Shown: positions 20,369 through 30,403, counted from the stretch's first letter. The stretch is 64,000 bases of DNA from Hondaea fermentalgiana (GCA_014084085.1 NPFB01000068.1:95008-159007); one strand, 5' to 3'. The notes: generated from the sequence alone by a model not told the origin. A program made the numbers and translations.

Positions 20369-21595
20369 ATGAACAGCATGAGCGCTGCGACAACAAGGGA
20401 CGCCGAGGAGTCTCACGAGCATGTGGTGCCGCTCGCGAGCAGCGTCCAGACGGGCATCATGCAGTCCCCGTCGAACTTTAACGCCCGCAGACGGTCTTCG
20501 AGCCTCTCGGATGCAGGTTTTGGTGAGGCCGAAGAAGACCGATTCCTCTCGGAGGAGGAGGCCAGAGCCTCCGCGAAGCTGAGTTCTCGCCTCCCGGCTC
20601 CGCTTTCTATGTTCTTTAGCAAAGCCGTGCTGGCCTGTCTTCTCTACAGTGCCTGCTCCATTGGAATGACGCTCATCAACAAGCTCATCCTCACGAGCTA
20701 CGGATTCCCGTACCACATGGCGCTGCTTCTTTACCAGAACGCCGTCAGCGTTTTGCTTCTCCAAGGGGCGCGCTGCATGGGTCTCGTCGACTTTGCCAAT
20801 TTGAACCGAAGCCAAATCATTGCCTGGATTCCGCTCGACTTCCTCTTTGTTGGCATGCTGCTGACCTCCTTTCTCAGCCTCGGACTTCTCTCGGTTCCCA
20901 TGGCCACCATTTTCAAGAACACGACCAACATTCTGGTCACGGCAGGTGACTACTTCTTCTATGGCCGCGAGGTGTCGCGTCCGATCGTTGGGAGCCTCTT
21001 GATTATGCTCTTTGGCGCCATCATGGCGGGTCGTTCGGACCTGGAGTTCGACCCTTGGGGCTATTTTTGGGCCGGTGCCAACTGCTGCATCACGGCAGCA
21101 TACGTGCTGTACATGCCCAGGGCCATGTCGGACTCCAAGCTGAACGCTTTCGGCCGCGTCTACTACAACAACCTGCTCTCACTGCCCCTCATCGTTGGCA
21201 TGGATCTCTTTAGCTCCAATGATCTCGGCAAAATCCTGACAACCGAGATCACAATGATGACCTCGATTGATTTTGGCTTTGTCCTGTGCATGGTGACGAG
21301 CGGTTGCATCGGCTTTTTTCTCAGCCTCAGCTCCTTTCATTGTGTCCAGCTGACCTCGCCGACCACCTATGCCATGGTCGGCGCCATGAACAAAATTCCG
21401 CTCGCTGTAATGGGCGTGATCATTTTTCAAACACGGCTGAGCGCTTCGTCGACGACGTTCATTTTTGTCTCGCTCATCGCGGGCGCGATGTACGCGTATG
21501 CCAAGTCTCGCGAGGTGAAGCCTAAAGCCGAGGACAGCAAACCAAAACTTGCGTCGCCGGGCCCACCCAGCGCTGCACCCCGAAAAGTGTTTTGA
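20369..21595 (+). CDS. Golgi GDP-mannose-type nucleotide-sugar transporter
   Basis: Imports a nucleotide sugar, most likely GDP-mannose, into the Golgi lumen in exchange for GMP. The protein has 408 residues. A hydrophilic N-terminal region of about 85 residues with acidic stretches is followed by about ten hydrophobic helices from FFSKAVLACLLYSACSIGMTLINK onward. FKNTTNI (about residues 182-188) resembles the FKN-TNI motif and GAMNK (about residue 338) the GALNK motif, which together mark GDP-mannose binding in VRG4-type transporters. A lysine/proline-rich tail ends the protein. It fits the neighbouring ALG1, GT32 and GH38 genes. GDP-fucose or another sugar cannot be excluded. Confidence 0.88.
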   Translation: MNSMSAATTRDAEESHEHVVPLASSVQTGIMQSPSNFNARRRSSSLSDAGFGEAEEDRFLSEEEARASAKLSSRLPAPLSMFFSKAVLACLLYSACSIGMTLINKLILTSYGFPYHMALLLYQNAVSVLLLQGARCMGLVDFANLNRSQIIAWIPLDFLFVGMLLTSFLSLGLLSVPMATIFKNTTNILVTAGDYFFYGREVSRPIVGSLLIMLFGAIMAGRSDLEFDPWGYFWAGANCCITAAYVLYMPRAMSDSKLNAFGRVYYNNLLSLPLIVGMDLFSSNDLGKILTTEITMMTSIDFGFVLCMVTSGCIGFFLSLSSFHCVQLTSPTTYAMVGAMNKIPLAVMGVIIFQTRLSASSTTFIFVSLIAGAMYAYAKSREVKPKAEDSKPKLASPGPPSAAPRKVF

Positions 21596-22270
21596 GTCGC
21601 CGTGCTTCCGTCGAGGCCTCATTCGTGTGTGGAGTATGAACAAAGACAACAAGCACGGCGGTTTTGATCGAAGTCAAAACACAAAGTCGGAAAGATTAAC
21701 GCTCACGACCAGTACAAGGTCTTCCTTCAAGGTGGAATGGAACTACGTGCGATTAAAGAAGCTCTGTGCTTTTCCGTCAAGATGCAGATCCCCTTTGACT
21801 CTAAGGCAGTTCTTTTGTCTTGCACCTCATCGCTGACAATCGGGAGCATGTTCGTAGAAAAAGAGCATAAAAAGTGAAGATGAAAGAAAAAAAGAAAACA
21901 GAAGAAGAATACAAAGACAAAGAAGAAATAACCAAGCTTTATATCCGTCCTGTGAGCAAGACGAGAGCACGAAAAGATCTAGGCCTAGGGCTTTACATTG
22001 GCTGGAGCGCCGCTTTCATGCTCTCCTTTTTCCTTTCTTTTGGGTTGAGCAAAAAGGACTCTGACAGTCTCTCAACGGTTGATTTTGCTGGGATTTTCAA
22101 ACTATTGTTCACTCAACCCTCTGGCGAAAATCGTTGGGTGACATACCGCGATCCATGCGGATTGCTCAACGTTGAAAATTTACGTCGAGCACTCCGCTGA
22201 GACAGCGCAACTTGAAATGCTGGATTGCAGGTGCGGATGCAAATGTAGTTGCTCTGCTCGCAAGCATAAG
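21596..22270. other. Convergent spacer, transporter / seipin
   Basis: AT-richer 3' flanks, with an A/G-rich run at 21870-21930 and CTAGGCCTAG at 21979-21988. No gene is recognised. Confidence 0.55.
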
Positions 22271-23845
22271 CTATAGAGCAGGAGCGTCGAGGGGTGATGG
22301 CGGCGGCGTGGGCGGTTCGGGGAGCTGTCTCTCACTTTCGTCTTGCATTTGTCCGACGGTCCGATAGGAAGAAGATCCTTGTTCGCGACGGCGAGTACTT
22401 CGGCCGCGACTTCGACTCCGACTCCGCGTCTGCGAACGCCGCGGGCTACGAGAGTGCTGCCGCAAATGTCCCCTGGAATGCTGTCTACGGGGATGTAACA
22501 AATTCGTGTCGGCCCCAAAGCCGAGTGCATCGTTTCCAAGATTGACGTCATCCTCATCCAGGTCATCGGCAGCGTCTACGAACGGATTCGGCGGACCGAA
22601 TCCGTAGTTTCCCCCGAGGTTTTCATCATTATCGTCAAATCCTCGCTGCGTGGCGTTGATCTCGTACTCGGGCGGCATAGACTCATCCTCATCCATCGTA
22701 TCGTCCTCGCCGCCAGCAAAGGCGGAAAATGCACTGAAGAGACTAAAAGCGGTGGCCACACCATAGAGGCCGAACGCAATAATGCTGCTTACCACAAAGA
22801 GGTAGACCGCAAAGGCTGTGACAAAATAATGGTACATGTAAAATGCAAGTCCCTCGAGACGGCAGTGCATGTGTAAGGTGGCGCCATGCAGCTGCACAAG
22901 GGGACTTGACAAATGTACGCTAACAAAGCGCACGCGGCCTTCGTGCTCATACCGCTCGCGGTATCCTTCGAAAAGTTCGATCCAGACGAGTTGGTCGGCT
23001 TCCATTGCGATCGCCTCCTCCAAGGCCGGATCGTACTCCTCGCTGTGCCACGTTTGGAAAAGAGAAAAGGGAATAAAGACGCTAAGCCAGGAGCGCGGGC
23101 GCCATGCCTTGGGTTTGGGGCGCGCCAGCGCCAGGGCGGGTCGTTTTGAGCGGGCGAGCTCATGTTTTCGACGAGAGCTCAATTTGGCAGCCACCATGAA
23201 ATTGCCAACATTAAGTAACCGATCTTCAGCGGCAGGAAGGGCAAGCTGGAGTGAAATGTCGTACAAGAATCCGGGCGCGAGCATGACGTCGGGCGCCGGG
23301 GTCTCGTGACCGTCATCGTGCGTAGATTTGGAAGATGTCCATTGGCGTGAGGCGCGGTGTAAATCCAGCTCAGCAAGCGGCATGGAGACAGGCAAGCTTG
23401 GGCCTTCTCTTCGTGCAATGCTGTCGAGACCTGTTTGGCCGTCGTCGCTGGGATCATAGTCAAAGTACAGCTTTGCTTCCAAAGCAAGCTTGTCTGGCAT
23501 GACCTGGTAGTACACAGACACATACAAGAATATGGCAATGGAGACGGAGAGTAGCATCAGCATTGACGCGACTCCGTAGGCTGCTGTCGAGCGGAGCACG
23601 AGTTGCCTCACGCCCAGCGGGATCCATGGTTTGTACTGTCTGGACACCTGCGCTTGTCGAGGCGTGAATCCGTCGCGACGCCCTCCTCGTTGGCCGCCTT
23701 CAGACGCAAACGGTTGACCACTAAATCTCGAACGTAGCCCTGGTGGTCCTGGACGGGCGCCTGCGCCGGGCACGTTTTCATACGCCCTGGCGCCGCCGCC
23801 AAGGAGGCCATCGTTGGCGTCAATGTGGTCGTAGTCCATGTCCAT
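22271..23845 (-). CDS. Seipin-like lipid-droplet biogenesis protein
   Basis: Seipin organises ER to lipid-droplet junctions. The first in-frame ATG is at 23845, giving 524 residues; the open frame upstream to 24190 has no ATG. Residues about 75-105 form the first membrane helix (ASMLMLLSVSIAIFLYVSVYYQ). The luminal domain follows with YDISLQLALP and NVGNFMVAAKLSS, the seipin-family core. The second helix is YMYHYFVTAFAVYLFVVSSIIAFG. The C-terminal tail is cytosolic, acidic (EDDTMDEDES), then Ser/Arg-rich with several SRSRSR-type runs. The luminal part has family-atypical insertions of charged residues. It is transcribed divergently from the MCTP-like gene. The family assignment rests on topology plus the NVGNFMV motif. 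Confidence 0.82.
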   Translation of the reverse strand: MDMDYDHIDANDGLLGGGARAYENVPGAGARPGPPGLRSRFSGQPFASEGGQRGGRRDGFTPRQAQVSRQYKPWIPLGVRQLVLRSTAAYGVASMLMLLSVSIAIFLYVSVYYQVMPDKLALEAKLYFDYDPSDDGQTGLDSIARREGPSLPVSMPLAELDLHRASRQWTSSKSTHDDGHETPAPDVMLAPGFLYDISLQLALPAAEDRLLNVGNFMVAAKLSSRRKHELARSKRPALALARPKPKAWRPRSWLSVFIPFSLFQTWHSEEYDPALEEAIAMEADQLVWIELFEGYRERYEHEGRVRFVSVHLSSPLVQLHGATLHMHCRLEGLAFYMYHYFVTAFAVYLFVVSSIIAFGLYGVATAFSLFSAFSAFAGGEDDTMDEDESMPPEYEINATQRGFDDNDENLGGNYGFGPPNPFVDAADDLDEDDVNLGNDALGFGADTNLLHPRRQHSRGHLRQHSRSPRRSQTRSRSRSRGRSTRRREQGSSSYRTVGQMQDESERQLPEPPTPPPSPLDAPAL

Positions 23846-24229
23846 ATCCGAGCTTCTTCGGTCGTCCCCAGCGGTCCCGCGGAAGGGACCCCTATGCAAA
23901 GAGCGTGTACGCCCGCCCGCCTTCAGACGAGCGGCGTGTCCCGCGCGCCGTGCGCGAGGGCTCGCTACGCGCGCGCGAGGTGCTCGCTCCAGCTTCTGGC
24001 TTTGGCTCTCAGATTCTTGATCAAGGTTTTTCAAAAGCAGACACAAACCCAAATCTTCAGACCCTGAGCGCCCGACGCCCGGCTCGCGCGGGCCCGGCAG
24101 CGAGCGTGCAGCTGGAGTCGAGGCCTCGTCCGAGACCGGGACGGCCGCCTCGTGCTGCGCGCGAGCTCGCCCGGAGTCCGGGCGCGGCAAGAGGAACCCA
24201 GAGGCCAGCGAGCGAGCGGCTCCGTCGTC
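23846..24229. promoter_or_regulatory. Divergent promoter, seipin / MCTP-like gene
   Basis: These 384 GC-rich bases lie between the two ATGs on opposite strands. Both flanking frames extend through part of it without a start codon. No TATA box is evident. Confidence 0.45.
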
Positions 24230-27200
24230 ATGGCGAGCCTCAGAACCCGGGCCGACGACACCCGCGTGGAGGAGGGACCGAGCATTGAGAGGAGGAGCGA
24301 GTCGGAATCCGGGAATGCCTCGTCGTCGTCATCGTTGTTGTCTTCATCGTCGTCGTTATTGTCATCTTTGCAGTCCCCGCCCGTGCCGCGATCGCGGCGA
24401 TCCGATGCGAGCAGACCAGGACGTGCTAAGCATCACCACGGCCTACGTGCTACACTGGGAAAGGTGAAGGATCGTGTGCTCTTACGGCATCGCGAAAAGG
24501 ATCCTAGTACCTCTGGAAACAGCAACCAGCAAGAGGAGGAGAACATCGTATTATCAACCGATGCTGAGTCAAGGCTCGATGAAGAGGAGACAAATCATCT
24601 AAACGCAGCAAGAAAACGCTCTTCCGCCGAGGACGCTGATAATGAAGTTCCCGCAGAGCAAAAGCATCCAGACGTAGCGGTGAGTGGCTTTGAGATTCGC
24701 CTCGACTATGCCAAGGACCTGCCAGCCTCGGATAGAAATGGATTTTCCGATCCGTACGTCGTATTTCGACACGGACGTATCACCAAACAAAAATCCTCAA
24801 CACGCAAGAAGACGCTCAATCCAGATTGGAATGGCGAAGAAGTTTTTGTTCCAGTCCCAGAACACACGTCCTTGCCTTTGGTCGTTGAGGTATGGGACAG
24901 GGATACCTTTTTCGACGACTTTTTGGGTCGCGCCGAGATATCTCTGGACAAGCAACTCTACAGACGCGAGATGGGTGAATTCGAAACTGTGGAGGTTGTG
25001 CTTCACGCGAGGCGATCTCGACTTTGCCATGAAAAAGTCCGCGCCTTTGGGAAGTGGCCACTCAACAAGCTTGTCAAGACCAAGGAAGACCGACCTGAAA
25101 GCGAGGGTGAGGGCAAGGGTGAGGGCGAGGGTGAGAACGAGTCCCTCTTGGAAGCTGGTACACTTGTGTTTCGCATTGCGCGGAGCTCGCGCGCACTGGA
25201 GGAGCTGACGCCACGCGACCGTAAAAACGAATGGGTTCGTCTCGGTGAGCGGCGCACAGTGGTGGTGGAGCTAATATGCGGGCGCGACCTCTTGGCCAAG
25301 GACTCCAACGGACTCAGCGACCCTTATGTGCAACTAAGGTTGAATGAAGAGACCCGGACAAGTCGCGTTGCCTCGCGATCTCTTTTTCCCAAATGGAAGC
25401 AGCGATTTGAATTTGGTGTCAAGACGGGTGAGTCGGTGGCAGATTCGACGCTCGAGTTCAACGTATGGGATCGAGACGTACTTTCTTCAGACGACGAAAT
25501 GGGCCGAGCCGCGGTCGACACAGCGCTTCTCACGCCAAACTACGTGCACAATTTGTGGATTCCCTTATGGCTAGAGGGGCACGCGGCAGGGCACCTTAAT
25601 GTTTTGATAACGGTGTTTCGCGAGGAGGATACTCTACTTTCACCGCAGCAGCGCCGTACGCTAGGCGTTGGCACGCTCCGGCTGCATCTTGTCCAGGCCA
25701 AAAATTTGATGATCGCGGACATAACTGGCCGCTCGGATCCCTTTGTGGAGATCAGCCTCTTGAACACGCGTATTCGCACGCATGTGGAGTACCGCACATT
25801 GAATCCGACGTGGGATCGCCTCTTTGACATTCCGGTCATTGACGTCTTTTCTCACGTCGAATTGCGCGTAATGGACTTTGATCGCTTGGGTCACGCTGAC
25901 TTTCTCGGGGCGATTCGCATTCCGTTGCTGTCGTTCGCGGCCGATGCGCCGGGACACGGCAAGATGCTTTGGTACCCGTTGAAATCGCGCGACCTTTTGC
26001 GACGCGGACGCGGTGAGATTCGCATTGCCGGAGAACTCTCGTTTGATCGTCTGAGCGGCGCCGCGCGCCTCATTACGGCGCGGTCTCATGACCCAATGCG
26101 CAGACGTCCGCATTTCTCGCCACGCAACTTGCACAATGCGGTCGTACGGATGCTTCCGTTTGCACTGTTCATGTTACGCGTGCTCATCATTACGAGCCGA
26201 CTCATCGCCTGGCGGTACAAGTGGTGGAAGACGGTGCTTGCGATCGCGGCGTGGACCATGTTTTGCCTTCTTTTCAGGGCGTGGATGGTGCCGCTTTCGA
26301 TCCTTGCCTGGATCGCCATGTACAATGTTCTTGATCTCGACGCCTCGCAGACGCTCGTGGACGAGCACGGAAACGTGAAATCGGCGCAGGGTTCTTCGGC
26401 CGCGACGCATGATCTTTTGCGCAAGACGATTGACAACTTTGGACTCGAAGAGGAGGTTCAACGCGATTTTGACGCCGCGTACGAGGCTGCTACCGCTGCT
26501 GAGGCAGACGATCGCGAGTGCGAGATGATTGAAAGTGGGAACCAAGAGCAAGTAAAGAAAAAGGCGAGTACAGATAAGACAGTCAAGATTGGCGCCGCAG
26601 GCATCCTGCCCAAGAGAAAAGAAGAAGCAACTGCGGCCGCGCGGAGACGAGGTGACGACGGTTCTTGCAGCACGGGCAAGCAAGGCGATTTTTCTCGATT
26701 CTTCTCGTCAGACAGCGACTCTGATGATCTGGACGCTGCCGGGGACACGGAAGACGAGAAAGACCGGCTATGGCGAGGACCTGTCCCTTTGCTCTCGGCG
26801 CTGAAGCGGCATGTGCACCGCGTTCACGACGTCGTTGACGAGACAGTGATTGAGGAAGGTGAGATCCTGCTCAAGCAATCACTCGTGGGGCAGGCGCGCG
26901 TGCTTTTTCGCATTGTGAAGAGATTTCAAGAAGTTCTTGAGATTTGCGCGTCGCTCTTGGAGCGGGCGTGCAACGTGGCCAACTTTTCGGTCCCGTTGCT
27001 GTCACAGACGGTCGTGGTGTTGCTGGTGCTGACGACGCTGGCGCTGCTGGTGCTGCCGTGGAATATATTCGTCCTCGTCTTAGGTTACGTGCGCTTCGCC
27101 GAGGAATTCTACTATCGCTTTCTCGACACCTCGATGCGGGATGGCGCGCCATATGTTGTAATTCCCTATTTCCGCACGCTCGAGGTGCTTTTGCGGGCGC

Positions 27201-27292
27201 CCTCCAATGTGGACAAGGCGCAGCTCCGCCGTTTGGAGCCGGAGGACGACTCGGTCGAGGATTCTCCGAAGTTGCTCGCCTTCAAGCTCTGA
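24230..27292 (+). CDS. Multiple C2 domain and transmembrane region protein (MCTP-like)
   Basis: The first ATG at 24230 has good context (CGTCATGG) and gives 1020 residues. A Ser-rich disordered head precedes three C2 domains at about residues 150-265 (RLDYAKDLPASDRNGFSDPY), 343-456 (LICGRDLLAKDSNGLSDPY) and 483-600 (LVQAKNLMIADITGRSDPF). Each keeps the Asp-rich calcium-loop motif DxxGxSDP. A hydrophobic hairpin follows at about 637-705 and a second at about 913-963, like the C-terminal region that anchors MCTPs and extended-synaptotagmin-type tethers in the ER. Calcium-dependent binding of anionic membranes at contact sites is inferred. A Gly/Glu run near residues 290-303 comes from a tandem GAGGGT repeat in the DNA (25105-25135). 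Confidence 0.87.
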   Translation: MASLRTRADDTRVEEGPSIERRSESESGNASSSSSLLSSSSSLLSSLQSPPVPRSRRSDASRPGRAKHHHGLRATLGKVKDRVLLRHREKDPSTSGNSNQQEEENIVLSTDAESRLDEEETNHLNAARKRSSAEDADNEVPAEQKHPDVAVSGFEIRLDYAKDLPASDRNGFSDPYVVFRHGRITKQKSSTRKKTLNPDWNGEEVFVPVPEHTSLPLVVEVWDRDTFFDDFLGRAEISLDKQLYRREMGEFETVEVVLHARRSRLCHEKVRAFGKWPLNKLVKTKEDRPESEGEGKGEGEGENESLLEAGTLVFRIARSSRALEELTPRDRKNEWVRLGERRTVVVELICGRDLLAKDSNGLSDPYVQLRLNEETRTSRVASRSLFPKWKQRFEFGVKTGESVADSTLEFNVWDRDVLSSDDEMGRAAVDTALLTPNYVHNLWIPLWLEGHAAGHLNVLITVFREEDTLLSPQQRRTLGVGTLRLHLVQAKNLMIADITGRSDPFVEISLLNTRIRTHVEYRTLNPTWDRLFDIPVIDVFSHVELRVMDFDRLGHADFLGAIRIPLLSFAADAPGHGKMLWYPLKSRDLLRRGRGEIRIAGELSFDRLSGAARLITARSHDPMRRRPHFSPRNLHNAVVRMLPFALFMLRVLIITSRLIAWRYKWWKTVLAIAAWTMFCLLFRAWMVPLSILAWIAMYNVLDLDASQTLVDEHGNVKSAQGSSAATHDLLRKTIDNFGLEEEVQRDFDAAYEAATAAEADDRECEMIESGNQEQVKKKASTDKTVKIGAAGILPKRKEEATAAARRRGDDGSCSTGKQGDFSRFFSSDSDSDDLDAAGDTEDEKDRLWRGPVPLLSALKRHVHRVHDVVDETVIEEGEILLKQSLVGQARVLFRIVKRFQEVLEICASLLERACNVANFSVPLLSQTVVVLLVLTTLALLVLPWNIFVLVLGYVRFAEEFYYRFLDTSMRDGAPYVVIPYFRTLEVLLRAPSNVDKAQLRRLEPEDDSVEDSPKLLAFKL

Positions 27293-29825
27293 ATTCCGCA
27301 CGAAATCTCGTGCTGGTGCGTGTGTCTTCTGTGTCTGTGTGTCTGTGTGGATGCGCGGTGCGGATGTTCATGACAGGCGTGCTGGAGTGATCAGTGTATA
27401 CGTACTTCTTATGCAGTGCTGGAGCAGTGCGACTCAGCTCAGAGGCAGAGGCAGCAGAGGCAGGAAGCCGATTCCCCCAAGGTTTCTCGCGGGTGCGCGT
27501 GTTGCAAGCTTCCCTTTTTCAGGTCGCTGTCGGTCGGTCGGTCGGTCGGTCGAGGCGAGAGCTTTGTCTGTCGGTGCCGGGCTGTCGCTGTCGGTCGCAT
27601 TGAGTAAATTATTCACGTAAGGTGAGCGTTGCCGTCATGCGTACATTATGACGGCGAGCGACATGCGCTGGTGTGGCCGACGCCGACCCCGCTTGCTGTT
27701 ATAAGTTCGTTGCCCCCTTTTCGATCCCACCGGGAAGGCTTTTGCAAAGGCCGGGAAAGCTTTTCCGCTGTGTAAAGCAAGCAATGCAACGTAACGCGAG
27801 TGCGCCATAAATGATGCACGCCTTTTCCTTCCTCCTTTGGCGTTGCTTGGCTTGACTCGGCTCGGCTTGACTTGGCTTGCGTGGCGATGCAACGCAATGC
27901 AAACATCGGTCGTCGGCCAGGAAACCTCTCTCGCTGCTGCTGCTGCTGCTGCTGATGATGAGGTGAGCGAGGTGCGGTGAGCGCAGGTTTGAGCCCGCCT
28001 GTCTCGGGACAGCCAGCCAGTCAGCCAGCCATTCATCCAGCTGCAGCTGGATGGGTTGGGTTATTTTTACGTGGCATGGCTAGCCGGACTGCAGCATGAG
28101 GAGACGGTGACCATGTTGACGATGGTTGTGCGGGCCTCGGCCTCTATCTGGTAGCTGCCTCTGCTGCGACCGCCCCGGTATAAGCAGCAGTGCGGTGGGG
28201 CATGTGGGCGCGGCTACGGCGGTCGATCTCTGCCCCTCTTTCGCTGCACGTGCGGCCGGTTCGACGCGCCTTCACAGTATAGTCTCCCTCCCCTGTGTAA
28301 CACAGCGGAATCCGCACGTGTGGGGGGCCCGCAGCGGCCACCTCACCTTGGCCTCGCTGCTGCCGCGCTGGAGCGGTCGTCCCAGGGCGTCGCGCCCAGG
28401 CCTGGCGGAGGCCGAGAGCGGAGCCGCAGCCGAGCTAGAGATCGCGGGCGGGCGGGCGGGCAGTGTCTGTGCGTCCCCGGCCTGAACCGGCCGCGACTCA
28501 AGGCCTTGCGGCAAGGCGCCGGCTCGCTTGGTCTCGCTCCGCTGTGGCTCGCTTGGCTGGCTTGGGACTCGTGCGCGGCTGCGGCAGCGGCTACGGCGCG
28601 CTGGCGGCGAAACCTTTGGTTCTTCGGTTGTTCTGAATTGGTTCTAAAGGGTGTATAAAGCAAGTCTTTGCGTGTGTGAGTCCGTTCGCGCATGTTCTCT
28701 TCTAACAATTAAAGAGCGTCACGCACGGAAGGCGGCAGGAAAGACGTGGCAAGCCCCCTGCCGGTGAAACCTTTAGCAGCACTTGCGGCGACACCAGCAA
28801 GTGCGCTTTGCGGCGCATAGTCCACTTGCGGCGCGCGGCGTTCACAGTGGGGGAGTCTCAGCTTCCCCAGCAGCTTCCTTCCCCCCCCCAGCAGCGGTGC
28901 GCTTCCCCGGCGGCACGGGCCCCGCGCGCACTATCGAGAATGCCGGTTTGCCGCACTTGCAGCCGGCCGCAGCAAGTGCAGCTAAGGCCGCCGGCTGTGA
29001 GGAACCGCGCCGGAACCGACCCGCAGGGTAAGCCCGGAAGGCACGAAGAAGAACCAAGGCACGGTCTGCTTTGCTCTCTTTATACTACTATAGTATACTA
29101 TCGTGTGACCACGTCGTACGTACTAGAGTAGAGGCTGACAGCGGTGGCGGGGGACGCGGCGCGCACAACACAAGTATAGGCGACGCTCCACACTGGAGGG
29201 ACGCGTGTGATAGTGGCGCGAAACGCGAATAGCCGACTTGCTCGTCGGTGCGGCGGCCACCACTCTCCAGTATGCCGAGGCTGGGCCACACGCGGGGAAG
29301 AAGGAGGTTTGAAACTCGAGGTTTCGAATCGTCTCCGCCTCGACACCGCGCGCACGGGCCCGCTCCCTGCCTCCCTCGCACCTCCTCGCACCTGGCTGGC
29401 TGCCGCCCCGTGGCCTGGCTGGCGTCGCGGCCCCTGGCCAGTCCGCGAGACCAGGCACCGCGCCGGCACGCTCCGCACGCAGGCAGCCGCGCACGGCTCG
29501 CGTGCCGTGCGCCAGGGCTCATCGTCTCCCCCTCCATCGCTCCATCTGCCGCTTCCGGGACCTGGCGCCGGTGCCTGGAGACCCCGCCGCGTTGCTCGCC
29601 GCAACAGCCGCAGCAGCCGCGGCAGCGAGCATCAAGCAGCCGCGGGCGCGAGGCGTCGAAGGGCGCGAGCTGAGGCGCCTCGCGACCCACCCGAGGGAGG
29701 GAGGGAGGCAGGCAGGCAGGCAGCGAGGGACGGAGCCCGGGCTCTGTGAGCGAGCTCTCGCTCCTTCTCTCCGGCCCCTTGTTTCTCTGGCCTTCCCGGC
29801 TCCGCCTCGGGCCCGCGGGAGCCGC

Positions 29826-29925
29826 NNNNNNNNNNNNNNNNNNNNNNNNNNNNNNNNNNNNNNNNNNNNNNNNNNNNNNNNNNNNNNNNNNNNNNNNNNN
29901 NNNNNNNNNNNNNNNNNNNNNNNNN
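29826..29925. other. Assembly gap of 100 N
   Basis: Exactly 100 undetermined bases lie between GC-rich sequence and a CAG-rich repeat. The round size suggests a placeholder gap of unknown length. Confidence 0.98.
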
Positions 29926-29978
29926 TGCAGCTGCAGCAGCTGCAGCAGCAGTGCAGCTGCAGCAGCAGCAGCAGCAGC

Positions 29979-30009
<31 letters not shown>

Positions 30010-30030
30010 TCAGGAGCGGGAGCAGGAGTA
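29926..30030. repeat. CAG/GAG-rich microsatellite
   Basis: Imperfect TGCAGC/CAG units pass into CAGGAG units just before the short gene at 30056. An in-frame TAG at 30038-30040 shows it is not part of that protein. Confidence 0.85.
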
Positions 30031-30055
30031 GCGCAAGTAGAGAAGGAGGAGGACG

Positions 30056-30403
30056 ATGATGGCCGAGGTCCACCGCGCGGAGTCGCCCCGACCCAAGTCG
30101 GTGGTGTTTGCGGAGAGCGTCAAGACGTACGACGCCTCGGCGTCGTTGCATGCGGTGAACCTGATTCTCGCGGTGTTCACGGGCCAGGTGACCACCTCGG
30201 AGCAGCTGCTCAACAGCGTGCCGCAGACGGACCTGCGCGCAGACCTCATCATCAAGCTCCAGCGCGTCAGCGACGCGCTCCAGCACGCGAACGCCGAGAT
30301 CAACGTGAACGGCGTCATCCTCACGCATGCATCAAAAAAGTACGTCGACAGGATGATCCGGGACTTTCGCACCTCGTGCGCAAAGGCCAAGTTCTCATTT
30401 TAG
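30056..30403 (+). CDS. Short conserved-looking protein of unknown function
   Basis: The protein has 115 residues from ATG 30056, or 30059 since two ATGs are adjacent. An in-frame TAG 15 bases upstream fixes the start region. The composition is that of a normal helical soluble protein, unlike the repeat-driven frames around it: two amphipathic segments (about residues 30-50 and 65-90) separated by a short loop, a basic C-terminal helix (KKYVDRMIRDFRTSCAKAKF), and no signal peptide or membrane segment. I do not recognise the family. It may be a small subunit of a larger complex, but that is only a guess from size and helicity. It is flanked by long non-coding stretches on both sides. Confidence 0.6.
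   Translation: MMAEVHRAESPRPKSVVFAESVKTYDASASLHAVNLILAVFTGQVTTSEQLLNSVPQTDLRADLIIKLQRVSDALQHANAEINVNGVILTHASKKYVDRMIRDFRTSCAKAKFSF

Larger units (their letters stand above)
27293..30055. other. Long GC-rich intergenic region with an assembly gap
   Basis: About 2.8 kb with no convincing gene. It contains GGTC repeats (27530-27552), a CTG run (27937-27954), GGGC repeats (28446-28462), paired GCACTTGC/GCAAGTGC sites (28779-28979), a TAGTATACTA palindrome near 29090, 100 N at 29826-29925 and CAG-type repeats at 29926-30030. Open frames here are repeat-driven. Confidence 0.55.

Noticed and set aside
23846..24190. N-terminal extension of the seipin frame toward the MCTP-like gene
   Set aside because: There is no ATG in this stretch (the frame opens at TTG) and its composition is unlike the rest, so the start was set at 23845.
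28126..29749. Several overlapping frames of 80-200 codons on both strands
   Set aside because: They are GC-rich, Arg/Ala/Pro-heavy, overlap each other in many frames and have no recognisable motif. They are expected by chance at this base composition.
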